DNA of 36,607 bases from Winogradskya consettensis (GTDB lineage: Bacteria; Actinomycetota; Actinomycetes; Mycobacteriales; Micromonosporaceae). The notes beneath the pieces were generated by a model. The model saw nothing but the letters and a program-made list of their open reading frames with translations. It was not told the DNA's origin and did no database searches. Where the stretch lies: positions 1 through 36,607 of the forward strand of contig NZ_BOQP01000033.1 in NCBI RefSeq assembly GCF_018332715.1, in the 5' to 3' direction. This document shows, piece after piece, positions 1 to 7,700 of the stretch (position 1 is its first letter; each line of letters opens with the position of its first letter). A program made the position numbers and the translations under genes.

Positions 1-1062
1 GCCAGTTCCCGTGCCCGCGCCCGCCCCGACGCCCGCGCCGGTCCCCGTGCCCGCGCCAATGTCAGAGCCTGAGCCGGTGTTTCCTGTGGGGACTGCTGGG
101 CCGTCCACAGAGGTGGAGGGCGGGTTGTTGGGGGCGGTGATTTCTGTGTTCAGGGGTGGGCGGTTGGAGTTGAGGTTGGGGGTGTTGTGGCCGTCGCCGA
201 ATTGGTCGCCGAATTCTTTGGCGTAGTGGTGGGCCATGCCGCCGATGACGGAGGAGGAGAAGGTGGCGAAGGGGTTGAAGCCGCCGCCTCCGACCATCAT
301 CGTGAAGAGGCCTTCGAAGAGGGTTTCGCTTAGGCCGGAGAGGCCTTCCTTGCTGAAGATGTTCTTGTTGATTTTGGGGTAGAGCTTGCCGCCGATCATG
401 TGCATGCCGCTGACGCCGGCGCCGATGAAGGCGCCGCCGGCGAAGGACATTGCCAGATCTTTGTAGTCGATGCCTTTTCGGTTGCCTTCGAGGATCTGTG
501 TCACCTGGGCGGCGGCGCTCTGCCAGAGTTCTTCGAGGCCTTCTTCGAGGGCTTCCCAGGCCAGTTTCATCAGCTGGTTGCGCAGCTTCGACTTGAGGAA
601 GTCGATCAGGGCCTTGACGATCTGCTGGCCGATTTTGATGAGGCCGGGGACCGCGGGGGCGCCGAAGCCGGAGGCCAGGGCGAAGGCGATCTCGACTACC
701 TGGGTGAAGGCCGCGATGACGATGTTGTACTGGGCGGATTCTGATTCCAGGGCGAAATTGTAGGCCGCGTCGCCGAGGGCGTTGGAGATGTTGCCGCCGG
801 TGGGGACGTTCTTGGTGATGCCGACCTGGAACTGGTTGAACGCGTCGGCTGCGGGGCCGTCGAGGCTGCTGCCCAGCATGTTGCCCAGGTTGCCGGTGGC
901 GCCCATGCCGCCGAGCAGCGTACTCGTGAAGCCGTATAGCTCTTCGCCCATTGCGCGCAGGGCGGTGGGGTCGGCCTTGGGGAATTCCTCACCGACCCCG
1001 TACAGGATGAGGTCGTACGCCCATTGCCATTCGGGGTCGTTGGGAATGTGGAAGTCGGGCAT
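1..1062 (-). CDS. CpnT-like WXG100-type N-terminal protein, possible T7SS toxin (partial at left edge)
   Basis: An open frame begins at the ATG at 1062 (protein start MPDFHIPNDPEWQWAYDLI) and stays open for 354 codons to base 1, so the C-terminus lies outside the window. The first ~260 residues are helical and resemble the N-terminal domain of the mycobacterial outer-membrane channel/toxin CpnT and other long WXG100-like actinobacterial proteins. They include a long hydrophobic segment with GFGAPAVPGLIKIGQQIVKAL and a Gly-rich stretch near residues 205-265. After about residue 300 the sequence becomes a Pro/Asn/Thr linker and then Gly-Thr-Ala repeats, the usual hinge before a C-terminal toxin or effector domain. 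It lies 18 nt after the stop of the 407-aa WXG100-like gene and should be co-transcribed with it. That it is an exported toxin is inference, because the effector end is not seen. No clear Shine-Dalgarno precedes the ATG. Confidence 0.8.
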   Translation of the reverse strand, partial: MPDFHIPNDPEWQWAYDLILYGVGEEFPKADPTALRAMGEELYGFTSTLLGGMGATGNLGNMLGSSLDGPAADAFNQFQVGITKNVPTGGNISNALGDAAYNFALESESAQYNIVIAAFTQVVEIAFALASGFGAPAVPGLIKIGQQIVKALIDFLKSKLRNQLMKLAWEALEEGLEELWQSAAAQVTQILEGNRKGIDYKDLAMSFAGGAFIGAGVSGMHMIGGKLYPKINKNIFSKEGLSGLSETLFEGLFTMMVGGGGFNPFATFSSSVIGGMAHHYAKEFGDQFGDGHNTPNLNSNRPPLNTEITAPNNPPSTSVDGPAVPTGNTGSGSDIGAGTGTGAGVGAGAGTGTG

Positions 1063-1080
1063 GCCGGTTGTCGGGTACCG

Positions 1081-2304
1081 CTACTCGCCCGGGATGAGCG
1101 GGGTCGGTGTGCCGTCCGGGCTGTAGCTCAGGAACAGCGGCTGGTAGCCGGCGGCGGTTGCGTCGACGTTGGGGTTTTCCTTGACCACGAAGAACTGGCG
1201 GCCTTCCGCGTCGAGTTGCTGTCCGTCCGGGGTGGTCACCGCGGTATTGCCGAGCGGGGTGATGGAGTCGTAGAGGTTGGCGTCCACGCGGGTGTTGCCG
1301 TCCGGGAACGGGTTCAGCGCTTCGAGGCGGTAACCCTCGGGAAGGGGTTCGCCGCCGACGTACGCGGATGCATATTCGGGTTTCATCATGTACGACGAAA
1401 TGGCCGGCATTGCGGGTGTCGAGCGGGCGAGGAGGGGCTCCGACATGACATTGCGCTCGGCGGGAAGCAGCGGTTCCTCGGCCGGGATGGCTTCTCGGCG
1501 AAGAGCGGGTGTGGTTTCTCTGCGAAGCGCGAGCATCGGCGTGGCCTCGTCGGTGACTTCGCCGGGTTTGACGGAGCGCATGGCGACCCGTTGCCGGGCG
1601 AGCAGGGGAGTGCCCTCCTCCGTTGCTTCGTCGGGTTTGACGGAGCGCATGGCGACCCGCTGGCGGGCGAGCAGTGGGGTGCCTTCGGTTGCCAGGACGC
1701 CTCGCTCGCGGGGGAGCGTGGGGGTGCCTTCGGTGGTGGGCTCCAGGGTGCGGCCCTTGAGGGCGTGCATGGGAGTCAGCTCGCCCTGCAGCATTTCGCC
1801 CTCGGCCCCGAGCCTGGGCGTGGCCTCGGTGGCGGGCTCGGCCCGGAGGACGTTCATCCGCCGGGCGCGGGTGGCACCCTCGAGCGGCAGACCTTCCTGC
1901 GTCTCGGTCTCGGCGAGGGGTGCCTCGACGGCGCGGGCCGACTTGAAGGCGTGCATTTGGGGCAGGTTGGAATCGAAGTTGGCGGCCATCTGGTGACCGG
2001 CGTCGCGGGCCTCGTCGTCGACCTCGCGGTAGAGCTTGCCGCTTTCGCGCAGGCCCGCCGCGGTGTAGTCGAGCGTGCCCTTGATGCCGCCGATGAGCTG
2101 CTCGAGGTTGTCCATGCCGCCGAGGAACTTCTTGGAGAACGCCGTCCCCATGTCGTCGTCGCCCCAGGCGTTCCCGTACCGAGCACGCAGGGAAGTCAGC
2201 TGCTCGAGGTACGTCTGGTAGAGCTGGACGTGCTCGCCGTACGCGTCGCCGACATTGCTGACGCCTTCGGGGTTGACCCAGAGCCGGCCGCCGGGGTTCG
2301 TCAT
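1081..2304 (-). CDS. WXG100-like protein with repetitive C-terminal tail (407 aa)
   Basis: The ATG at 2304 overlaps the stop of the upstream YbaB-like gene by 4 nt (ATGA), which fixes the start. Residues ~15-100 form a helical hairpin typical of WXG100-type T7SS substrates: an AWG turn at residues 46-48 and, after helix 2, Y92-R-E-V-D96, which fits the YxxxD/E export motif. Residues ~115-290 are low-complexity and repetitive, built from T-P-x-L and x-A-R-R-type units, with a 23-residue near-duplicate (core LLARQRVAMRSVKP). The last ~110 residues are more ordered (Y/F-rich, ending LIPGE) and look like a small beta-rich domain that I do not recognise. It is the middle gene of the leftward operon, so it may be a partner or carrier of the CpnT-like protein. 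Secretion is inferred from the motif and the context. Confidence 0.85.
   Translation of the reverse strand: MTNPGGRLWVNPEGVSNVGDAYGEHVQLYQTYLEQLTSLRARYGNAWGDDDMGTAFSKKFLGGMDNLEQLIGGIKGTLDYTAAGLRESGKLYREVDDEARDAGHQMAANFDSNLPQMHAFKSARAVEAPLAETETQEGLPLEGATRARRMNVLRAEPATEATPRLGAEGEMLQGELTPMHALKGRTLEPTTEGTPTLPRERGVLATEGTPLLARQRVAMRSVKPDEATEEGTPLLARQRVAMRSVKPGEVTDEATPMLALRRETTPALRREAIPAEEPLLPAERNVMSEPLLARSTPAMPAISSYMMKPEYASAYVGGEPLPEGYRLEALNPFPDGNTRVDANLYDSITPLGNTAVTTPDGQQLDAEGRQFFVVKENPNVDATAAGYQPLFLSYSPDGTPTPLIPGE
1564..1690 (-). repeat. 69-bp direct repeat, two copies
   Basis: A 69-bp unit beginning GGGTTTGACGGAGCGCATGG starts at 1564 and again at 1633. The first ~27 bases are identical and the rest diverges gradually. 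It encodes the duplicated 23-residue unit in the tail of the 407-aa WXG100-like protein. The 69-bp period keeps the reading frame. Confidence 0.85.
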
Positions 2305-2717
2305 GACGCCGGCCGTCCCATACCGAGGATCTCGCGGACGCTGGTGGCCATCCGCGGTTCGGCGGGCATGAACGCGTCCGCCCCGGCTGTGCCTCTGACC
2401 AGGGAGTGGGCGTCCAGCCCGTCGGGCATCATCGGCGCGAGCACGGCGGCTGCCTGATCCATGACGGATTCCTTTGCTTCCGCGTACGTCGTCATGATGA
2501 GCTCGGTCAGGTCCGCCGGGGTGAGGCGCTTGTGCGCGCTGGTCGGGAATTTGACGTCCGTCAGGACGCCGTTCTGACCGACGGTGACGCTCACCTCGCG
2601 CCGCGGTGATGTGGCGGTCGCCGAGAGCTCGCTCATTTTGCGTTGCATCTCGGTGAGGCTGTTGCGTTGCTTCTGGTATTCCTCGAACAGGTTCTCGATG
2701 CGTTCGTTGAAGTTCAC
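2301..2717 (-). CDS. YbaB/EbfC-family protein, EspL-like (138 aa)
   Basis: The 138-residue protein has an N-terminal coiled-coil helix (residues ~1-35, rich in Glu/Gln), a beta-rich centre (VSVTVGQNGVLTDVKFP) and a C-terminal helix, which is the YbaB/EbfC architecture. Members of this fold are small DNA-binding nucleoid proteins. In the mycobacterial ESX-1 locus the related protein EspL works with secreted Esp proteins. Here it is the first gene of the leftward substrate operon and overlaps the next gene by 4 nt, which favours a chaperone-like or locus-specific role over a general nucleoid one (inference). A ~35-residue C-terminal extension goes beyond the minimal YbaB length. The start ATG at 2717 faces the divergent control region. 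A second YbaB-like gene lies at 23523-23825. Confidence 0.88.
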   Translation of the reverse strand: MNFNERIENLFEEYQKQRNSLTEMQRKMSELSATATSPRREVSVTVGQNGVLTDVKFPTSAHKRLTPADLTELIMTTYAEAKESVMDQAAAVLAPMMPDGLDAHSLVRGTAGADAFMPAEPRMATSVREILGMGRPAS

Positions 2718-2759
2718 CCGCAGAGCCCCCTAACAGCCGAGTCCACCGAAACCACGCCA

Positions 2760-2787
2760 CCACGTCAGCGTTCAGTGAAAAACGTGG
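2760..2787. promoter_or_regulatory. Inverted repeat CCACGT-N16-ACGTGG
   Basis: CCACGT (2760-2765) and ACGTGG (2782-2787) are perfect inverted arms. Extending outward, 8 of the outer 10 positions pair. The repeat sits ~43 bp upstream of the leftward YbaB-like start, where an operator for that operon would be expected. It could also be a weak hairpin. Its role is inference. Confidence 0.4.
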
Positions 2788-2955
2788 CGGGACCCGGTGG
2801 AAGGGCCGCGCCCGAATGAGGGCATGAACAGGCAGCAGGTTCTTCCCCAGGACCGCCCGTCCGGGCGAAGCCGTGCAATGTTGTGCCGACTTTCGGACAT
2901 GCGGGCCGTCTGGAGTTGTCCTTCCGCGGGCCTGTGCATCAACACTCATCCCTGC

Positions 2956-3008
2956 GAAGCGATACGAAGTCGCGGAAGCGATACGAAGTCGCACGATGCG
3001 ATGCGTAG
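2956..3008 (+). promoter_or_regulatory. Phased GAAG direct repeats upstream of the WXG100 operon
   Basis: The 18-mer GAAGCGATACGAAGTCGC occurs exactly twice, at 2956-2973 and 2975-2992, and a third degenerate copy follows at 2995-3010. Inside these, GAAG starts at 2956, 2966, 2975 and 2985, followed by GATG at 2995 and GTAG at 3005, a period of 9-10 bp or about one helical turn. The array ends ~15 bp before the Shine-Dalgarno of the first WXG100 gene. Direct repeats in helical phase are typical of tandem-binding winged-helix regulators (OmpR/PhoB, SARP). The binding protein is unknown. Confidence 0.55.
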
Positions 3009-3025
3009 TCAATGGCGCACAACGT

Positions 3026-3031
3026 GAGGAG
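3026..3031 (+). promoter_or_regulatory. Shine-Dalgarno GAGGAG selecting the GTG at 3039
   Basis: GAGGAG lies 7 nt before the GTG at 3039. The upstream in-frame ATG at 3012 precedes this site, and the ATG at 3045 would be 13 nt away, so 3039 is the best start. Confidence 0.65.
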
Positions 3032-3038
3032 TACGGCT

Positions 3039-3359
3039 GTGACCATGCCGACCGTTAGCACTACCGAACAGGGCATGCAGCGTGCTGCCCAGGAGTTCTC
3101 GGACAAGGCGACCGAGTTCACCAGCTCGCTGCAGGCCGTCAACAGCCAGATGGCCACCCTGCAGGGCTCGTGGACCGGTCAGGCCTCGGCCGGCTTCAAC
3201 CAGGCGATGGACAGCTGGGAAGGATCCTTCCAGCGGGTCATCAACGAGCTCGTCAACATGCTCGACGTCATGGGCGTGACCACCAAGGGTTACATCCAGT
3301 CCGAGGACACCGCCGCGAGCACGGCCAACTCGTTCGGTGCTGCCCTCCCGGGCATCTGA
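3039..3359 (+). CDS. WXG100 family T7SS substrate, EsxB/CFP-10-type (106 aa)
   Basis: This small helical-hairpin protein of the WXG100 family is exported through ESX systems, normally as a heterodimer with its neighbour. The turn motif is W45-T-G47 (GSWTGQASAGF). After helix 2 the segment Y85-I-Q-S-E89 matches the YxxxD/E export signal recognised by the EccC ATPase. The GTG start at 3039 is chosen from Shine-Dalgarno spacing; starting at 3012 would add nine residues. At 106 aa it matches the family length. It is the first gene of the rightward T7SS operon, 55 nt before the second WXG100 gene. The tail after the motif is Ala/Ser-rich, as in EsxB-type partners. Confidence 0.95.
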   Translation: MTMPTVSTTEQGMQRAAQEFSDKATEFTSSLQAVNSQMATLQGSWTGQASAGFNQAMDSWEGSFQRVINELVNMLDVMGVTTKGYIQSEDTAASTANSFGAALPGI

Positions 3360-3414
3360 TCCCTGAGCTCGGCCCCTACCTACCCGCAGACTCCCAGGAA
3401 GAGGAAGGACCCAG

Positions 3415-3717
3415 GTGTCCAACTATACGTTCGACTTCAACCAGGCCGACGCCACGTTGACCGACATGAACTCCATCAACACCCGCATCAAGTCGGCTCT
3501 GGAGCAGATGGAGCAGACCGTCGAGGCCAGCCTCGCCGAGTGGACCGGTGCCGCGCAGCAGCAGTACTACGTCTCCAAGGCCGCCTGGAACCAGTCGGCC
3601 AACGAGATGTCGGTGTACCTGGAGCAGGCGCGCTCGACCCTCATGCAGATCTCGGACAACTACGGTTCGACCGAGCAGCGCCACGCGCAGATCTGGAACG
3701 ACGTCCGCGGCGGCTGA
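3415..3717 (+). CDS. WXG100 family T7SS substrate, EsxA/ESAT-6-type (100 aa)
   Basis: The 100-residue protein starts at the GTG at 3415, with purine-rich AGGAAGAGGAAGGA just upstream. It has the WXG hairpin with W43-T-G45 (AEWTGAAQQQYYVSKAAW), and after helix 2 the segment Y83-G-S-T-E87 fits YxxxD/E. It very likely dimerises with the product of the preceding gene, as adjacent WXG100 pairs do. Both partners carry a YxxxE motif, whereas in the best-known pair it is the EsxB-type partner that supplies the signal to EccC. A GC-rich stem-loop lies 65 nt downstream and may separate expression of the pair from the rest of the operon. Confidence 0.95.
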   Translation: MSNYTFDFNQADATLTDMNSINTRIKSALEQMEQTVEASLAEWTGAAQQQYYVSKAAWNQSANEMSVYLEQARSTLMQISDNYGSTEQRHAQIWNDVRGG

Positions 3718-3782
3718 TCTCCGCCGGGCCGGTCATCGAGCGTCGGGGGCGACGCTGGTTGGCCGGCCTGTTCACGTCCCCC

Positions 3783-3808
3783 GGCCCGGAGTGCACCACT
3801 CCCGGGCC
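3783..3808 (+). terminator. GC-rich stem-loop after the WXG100 pair (attenuator or RNA stabiliser)
   Basis: GGCCCGGAGTG (3783-3793) pairs with CACTCCCGGGCC (3797-3808) across a 3-nt loop, with a single bulged base. No clean U-tract follows (GCTGGGCTTTCC), so it is more likely a partial terminator or a 3'-end stabiliser that keeps WXG100 mRNA high relative to the downstream genes. The function is inference. Confidence 0.5.
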
Positions 3809-3877
3809 GCTGGGCTTTCCGGCCGTGGTGACGCTGAGGTGACACGGCCGCTGAAACAATGGCCGCAGTGACAAGCA

Positions 3878-4708
3878 GTGACGAAATGGGGCTCCATGGG
3901 CATCAATTTCGACTACGCCAATGAAGAGGCGATCGACAAGATCGGCGTGCTCACCAGCCACGACACCTCGCTGGGCGAGGATTCGGGCTGGACGCGCTCG
4001 GTGATTCAGAAGATCAAGAACGACATCCTGAACTCGCCGCAGACCAAGGCCGCCTCGTCGAGCTTCGACCGCGGCGACTACGACTCCGACGAGCTGGCGG
4101 CCTGGGACTGGTACCAGGACAACGTCGTCGACCAGGACCACTGGAAGCAGCTGGTCAAGGACTACAACGCCGACGTCACCAACCCGGACCACGTGGACCC
4201 CGCGGACTACGACCCGGAGCACCAGTACATCCCCAAGGATGACGGTGCGATCGCCCCGCCGGAGACGTCGACCTACAGCGGCTCCAACAACCCGAACCAC
4301 GAGCTGGCGGTCAGCACCGAGGCGCTCAACTTCATGGCGGGCCAGCTGGACCAGATCGTCGGCGACGGCACCGGCATGCTGTTCGACGCGCGCAACACCC
4401 TCAACGCCATCGCGATGAAGCCGGGCGGGTTCGCCAAGGCCGAGATCCTCCGGCAGAAGATCGACGGCGTCAACGCGACCGACGCGGGTCTGCGCGGCGA
4501 CTCGATGGGTCTGATGCTCGCCGTGCACGAGGCGCTCTACGCCGTGAAGACCGGTCTGCGACAGATGGCCCGCGACTACGACAACGCCGAGGACTTCAAC
4601 TCGATGACCGCCGACCAGCTCGGGGAGTCGATGGGCAGCGCGTGGGGCAAGATCGGCAATATCGGCGACTACGGCCAGGGCAGCGGCAGTACTGCCGGCG
4701 GTAACTGA
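3878..4708 (+). CDS. T7SS-associated helical protein, probable substrate (276 aa)
   Basis: I do not recognise this as a named family. The N-terminal ~140 residues are acidic and Asp/Tyr/Trp-rich (DYDSDELAAWDWYQDNVVDQDHW). Residues ~145-260 form a helical hairpin of the EspC/WXG100-like kind, with Y234-D-N-A-E238 after the second long helix, a match to the YxxxD/E export signal. The tail is short and Gly/Ser-rich. The start is either the GTG at 3878 or the in-frame ATG at 3896, 18 nt later; neither has a strong Shine-Dalgarno. It lies between the WXG100 pair and the giant Pro-rich protein in the same operon, so export with them is plausible. Substrate status is inferred from motif and position. 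Confidence 0.8.
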   Translation: MTKWGSMGINFDYANEEAIDKIGVLTSHDTSLGEDSGWTRSVIQKIKNDILNSPQTKAASSSFDRGDYDSDELAAWDWYQDNVVDQDHWKQLVKDYNADVTNPDHVDPADYDPEHQYIPKDDGAIAPPETSTYSGSNNPNHELAVSTEALNFMAGQLDQIVGDGTGMLFDARNTLNAIAMKPGGFAKAEILRQKIDGVNATDAGLRGDSMGLMLAVHEALYAVKTGLRQMARDYDNAEDFNSMTADQLGESMGSAWGKIGNIGDYGQGSGSTAGGN

Positions 4709-4745
4709 CACCCCCCAGTGGTTGCGCTCGTGAAAGGGAAATGCA

Positions 4746-7700
4746 GTGCCTGACGATCCGAATCCATGGTCGAACTCGGCCGAGGACGAAGCCACGTTCG
4801 TACCGCAAACCATTTCCACGAGCGATCTCAACGACTATCAGACCTGGGCCGAGGAGGACCGGGGCTGGCGCAAACTGCTGGCCTCGGTCACCGGCGGTGC
4901 GGCGCTGGCCACGGACGAGGGCCAGGCTGCTGCGGCGGCTCTGGTCAGCCCTCAGTCGGTTATGGACGCCGCTTCCGCGTTCCAGACTGCGTACCTCACT
5001 CTGCAATATCTCGAGAATTTCGTACGCACGCAGGCGCACGCGATCGCGGGCGAGGACAAGGCCTGGCAGGGCACCGCGGCTGACGCGTTCCTCGCGAAGA
5101 TGGACTTCCTCGCCGACTACCTGAAGGCGCAGTCCGAGCACATCGCCGGCGCGGACGGCACCGGCGGAGCGAACTCGATCCCCAACCAGCTCTACAAGAG
5201 CGCCAACTACCTCGCCTGGGCGCAGGAAACGGTGCACTACCTCGACTCGGCCTGGGCGAGCATCGCGTCCTCCAACGGCGTCGGCAGTGGTGACGGTCTG
5301 GTCCCGATCAGTGGCACACAGTACGAGAAGCCGATGGCGCGGCAGATGTCGCAGGTCGTCGGCACGCTCGCGGATCAGTACGACTTCACGTACAGCGCCG
5401 TGACGCCGCCCGACGGCAGCGGCACGCCCCCGGTGACGACACCCGACGTCGACAAGCCTGACCTGGACACCCCCGACATCCCCGATGTGGACACCCCGGA
5501 TGTCCCCGACACCCCGGACATTCCCGACGTCGACGGGCCGGACACGCCCGACGTCAACGGCCCGGACACCCCGGACGTCAACAACCCCGATATCCCGGAC
5601 GTCAATTCCCCCGGCGGCAACCAGCCCGGTTTCAACCAGCCCGGCGTCAACACCCCGAACGTCAACACCCCTGCCTTCGACCCCTCGGGCGCGGGCGGCG
5701 GCGGTCCGAACGCGAGCACCCTCAACACCCCGAACGCGAACAGCTTCACCCCGCCGTCGCTGACCAACCCGGGTGGTGGCGCCAACGGCGCCGGCCTGCC
5801 CGGCCTCGACACCAGCAACCTCGCAACCAACCCGGGCGGCGGCGCGGGTGGCGGCGCCGGCTCGTTCACTCCACCGGTGGTCCCGACCACTCCGGGCGGC
5901 GGCGGCTTCGGGTCGACGACCCCCGGCGGCGGCGTCACGAGCCCCAGCATCAAGTCCCCGTCCTCGCAGAACGGCGGCAACACCGGCGCGGGCACCGCCA
6001 ACGTGAAGTCCCCGAACATCCCGGGCGCCCCCGGCGGCACCGATGGCTTCGGTGGCTCGACTCCCACGATCCCTTCCGCGGGCGGCACGGGAGCCGGCGG
6101 CATCGGCGACGGGGTCGACGTCCCGGACCTCACCGCACCGGGCATCACCTCGCCGGGCTCGACCGGCACGCTGCCGGGCTCGACAGGCGGCGGTATGCCG
6201 ATGATGCCGGGCGGCGGCGGTGGCGGTGCCGGATCGGGCAACTCGCCGGGCATCCCGGAAACCCCTGACGCGAACGGCCTCCTCGGCGGCGACCAGGACG
6301 ACTTCAAGCCGGGAGCCTTCGGAGGGGCCGACCTGCCCAGCGCCCCGGGCGGCACGGCGGCCGGCGGCTCCGGTCTCGGCGACTTCCAGGCCCCGACCTT
6401 CGACGGCCCCTCGAGCACGCTGCCCGCAACCGGCGCAGGAACCGGCGGGATGGGTATGCCGTCGATGCCGGGTGGCGGTGGTGGCATGGGTGGTGCGCAG
6501 GGTTCGGGCATCCCGGACACCCCCGACGCGAACGGTCTCGTCGGCGGTGATCTCAGCGACTGGGCCCCGAGTGGCGTCGGCGGCGTGGACGGTCCGGACG
6601 CCAGCGGTGGCACGCTCCCGGGCGGTTCCGGTCTGAGCGATTTCCAGACTCCGTCGTTCGAGGCCCCGCCTTCGTCGGCGACGGTGCCGGGGGCCGGTGG
6701 CATGGGTATGCCGTCGATGCCGGGTGGCGGTGGCGGGATGGGTGGCGCGCAGGGTGCGGGCATTCCCGACACCCCCGACGCGAACGGCCTGGTCGGCGGT
6801 GACGCGGACGACTGGAAACCGGCAGGCGTCGGCGGTGTGGACGGTCCGGACGCATCGGCCGGCACGCTCCCGGGTGGTTCGGGTCTGAGTGATTTCCAGA
6901 CCCCGTCGTTCGAGGCCCCGTCATCTTCAGCCACGGTGCCGGCGACCGGTGGCATGGGCATGCCGTCGATGCCGGGCGGTGGCGGTGGCATGGGTGGCGC
7001 GCAGGGTTCGGGCATCCCGGACACCCCCGACGCGAACGGCCTCGTGGGCGGCGACGCGGACAACTGGAACCCCAGCGGTGTTGGCGGCGTGGACGGTCCG
7101 GATGCCGGCAGTGGCACGCTCCCGGGCGGGTCGGGTCTGAGTGATTTCCAGACCCCGTCGTTCGAGGCCCCGTCATCTTCAGCCACGGTGCCGGCGACCG
7201 GTGGCATGGGCATGCCGTCGATGCCGGGCGGTGGCGGTGGCATGGGTGGCGCGCAGGGCTCCGGCATCCCGGACACCCCTGACGCGAACGGCCTGGTCGG
7301 CGGCGATCCGAACGCCTGGAACCCGAGCGGTGCCGGCGGCGTGGACCTTCCGAGCGCGCCCGAGGGCACCCCCGCGGGCGGCGGCGGTCTCCAGACACCG
7401 ACCTTCGAGAGCCCGACGATTCCCGAAGCATCAGCGACGACCCTCCCGGCAACGGGAATGCCCACGATGCCGGGAATGCCAGGTGGCGGCTCCGGCATGG
7501 GCGGTGCGCAAGGTTCGGGCATCCCGGACACCCCCGACGCGAACGGCCTGGTCGGCAGCGACCCGAACGCCTGGAACCCGAGCGGCGTCGGCGGCGTCGA
7601 CCTGCCCAGCGCCCCGGACGGCACCGCGGCCGGCGGATCGGGCCTGACCAGCGACCTCCCCACCGACCTTGCCACCGATCCGCAGGTCACCCTCCCGGAA

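Larger units (their letters stand above)
2718..3038. other. Divergent intergenic control region
   Basis: These 321 bases separate the leftward YbaB-like operon from the rightward T7SS operon, so both promoters should lie here. I see an imperfect inverted repeat at 2756-2791, phased GAAG repeats at 2956-3008 and a Shine-Dalgarno at 3026-3031. I cannot assign convincing -35/-10 pairs. Short open frames in the stretch have no domain content. Confidence 0.6.

Noticed and set aside
4741..5124. ATG at 4741 giving a 127-aa Arg-rich product
   Set aside because: It is out of frame with the GTG at 4746, the product is Arg/Ser-rich and typical of a wrong frame, and the Shine-Dalgarno spacing fits the GTG.
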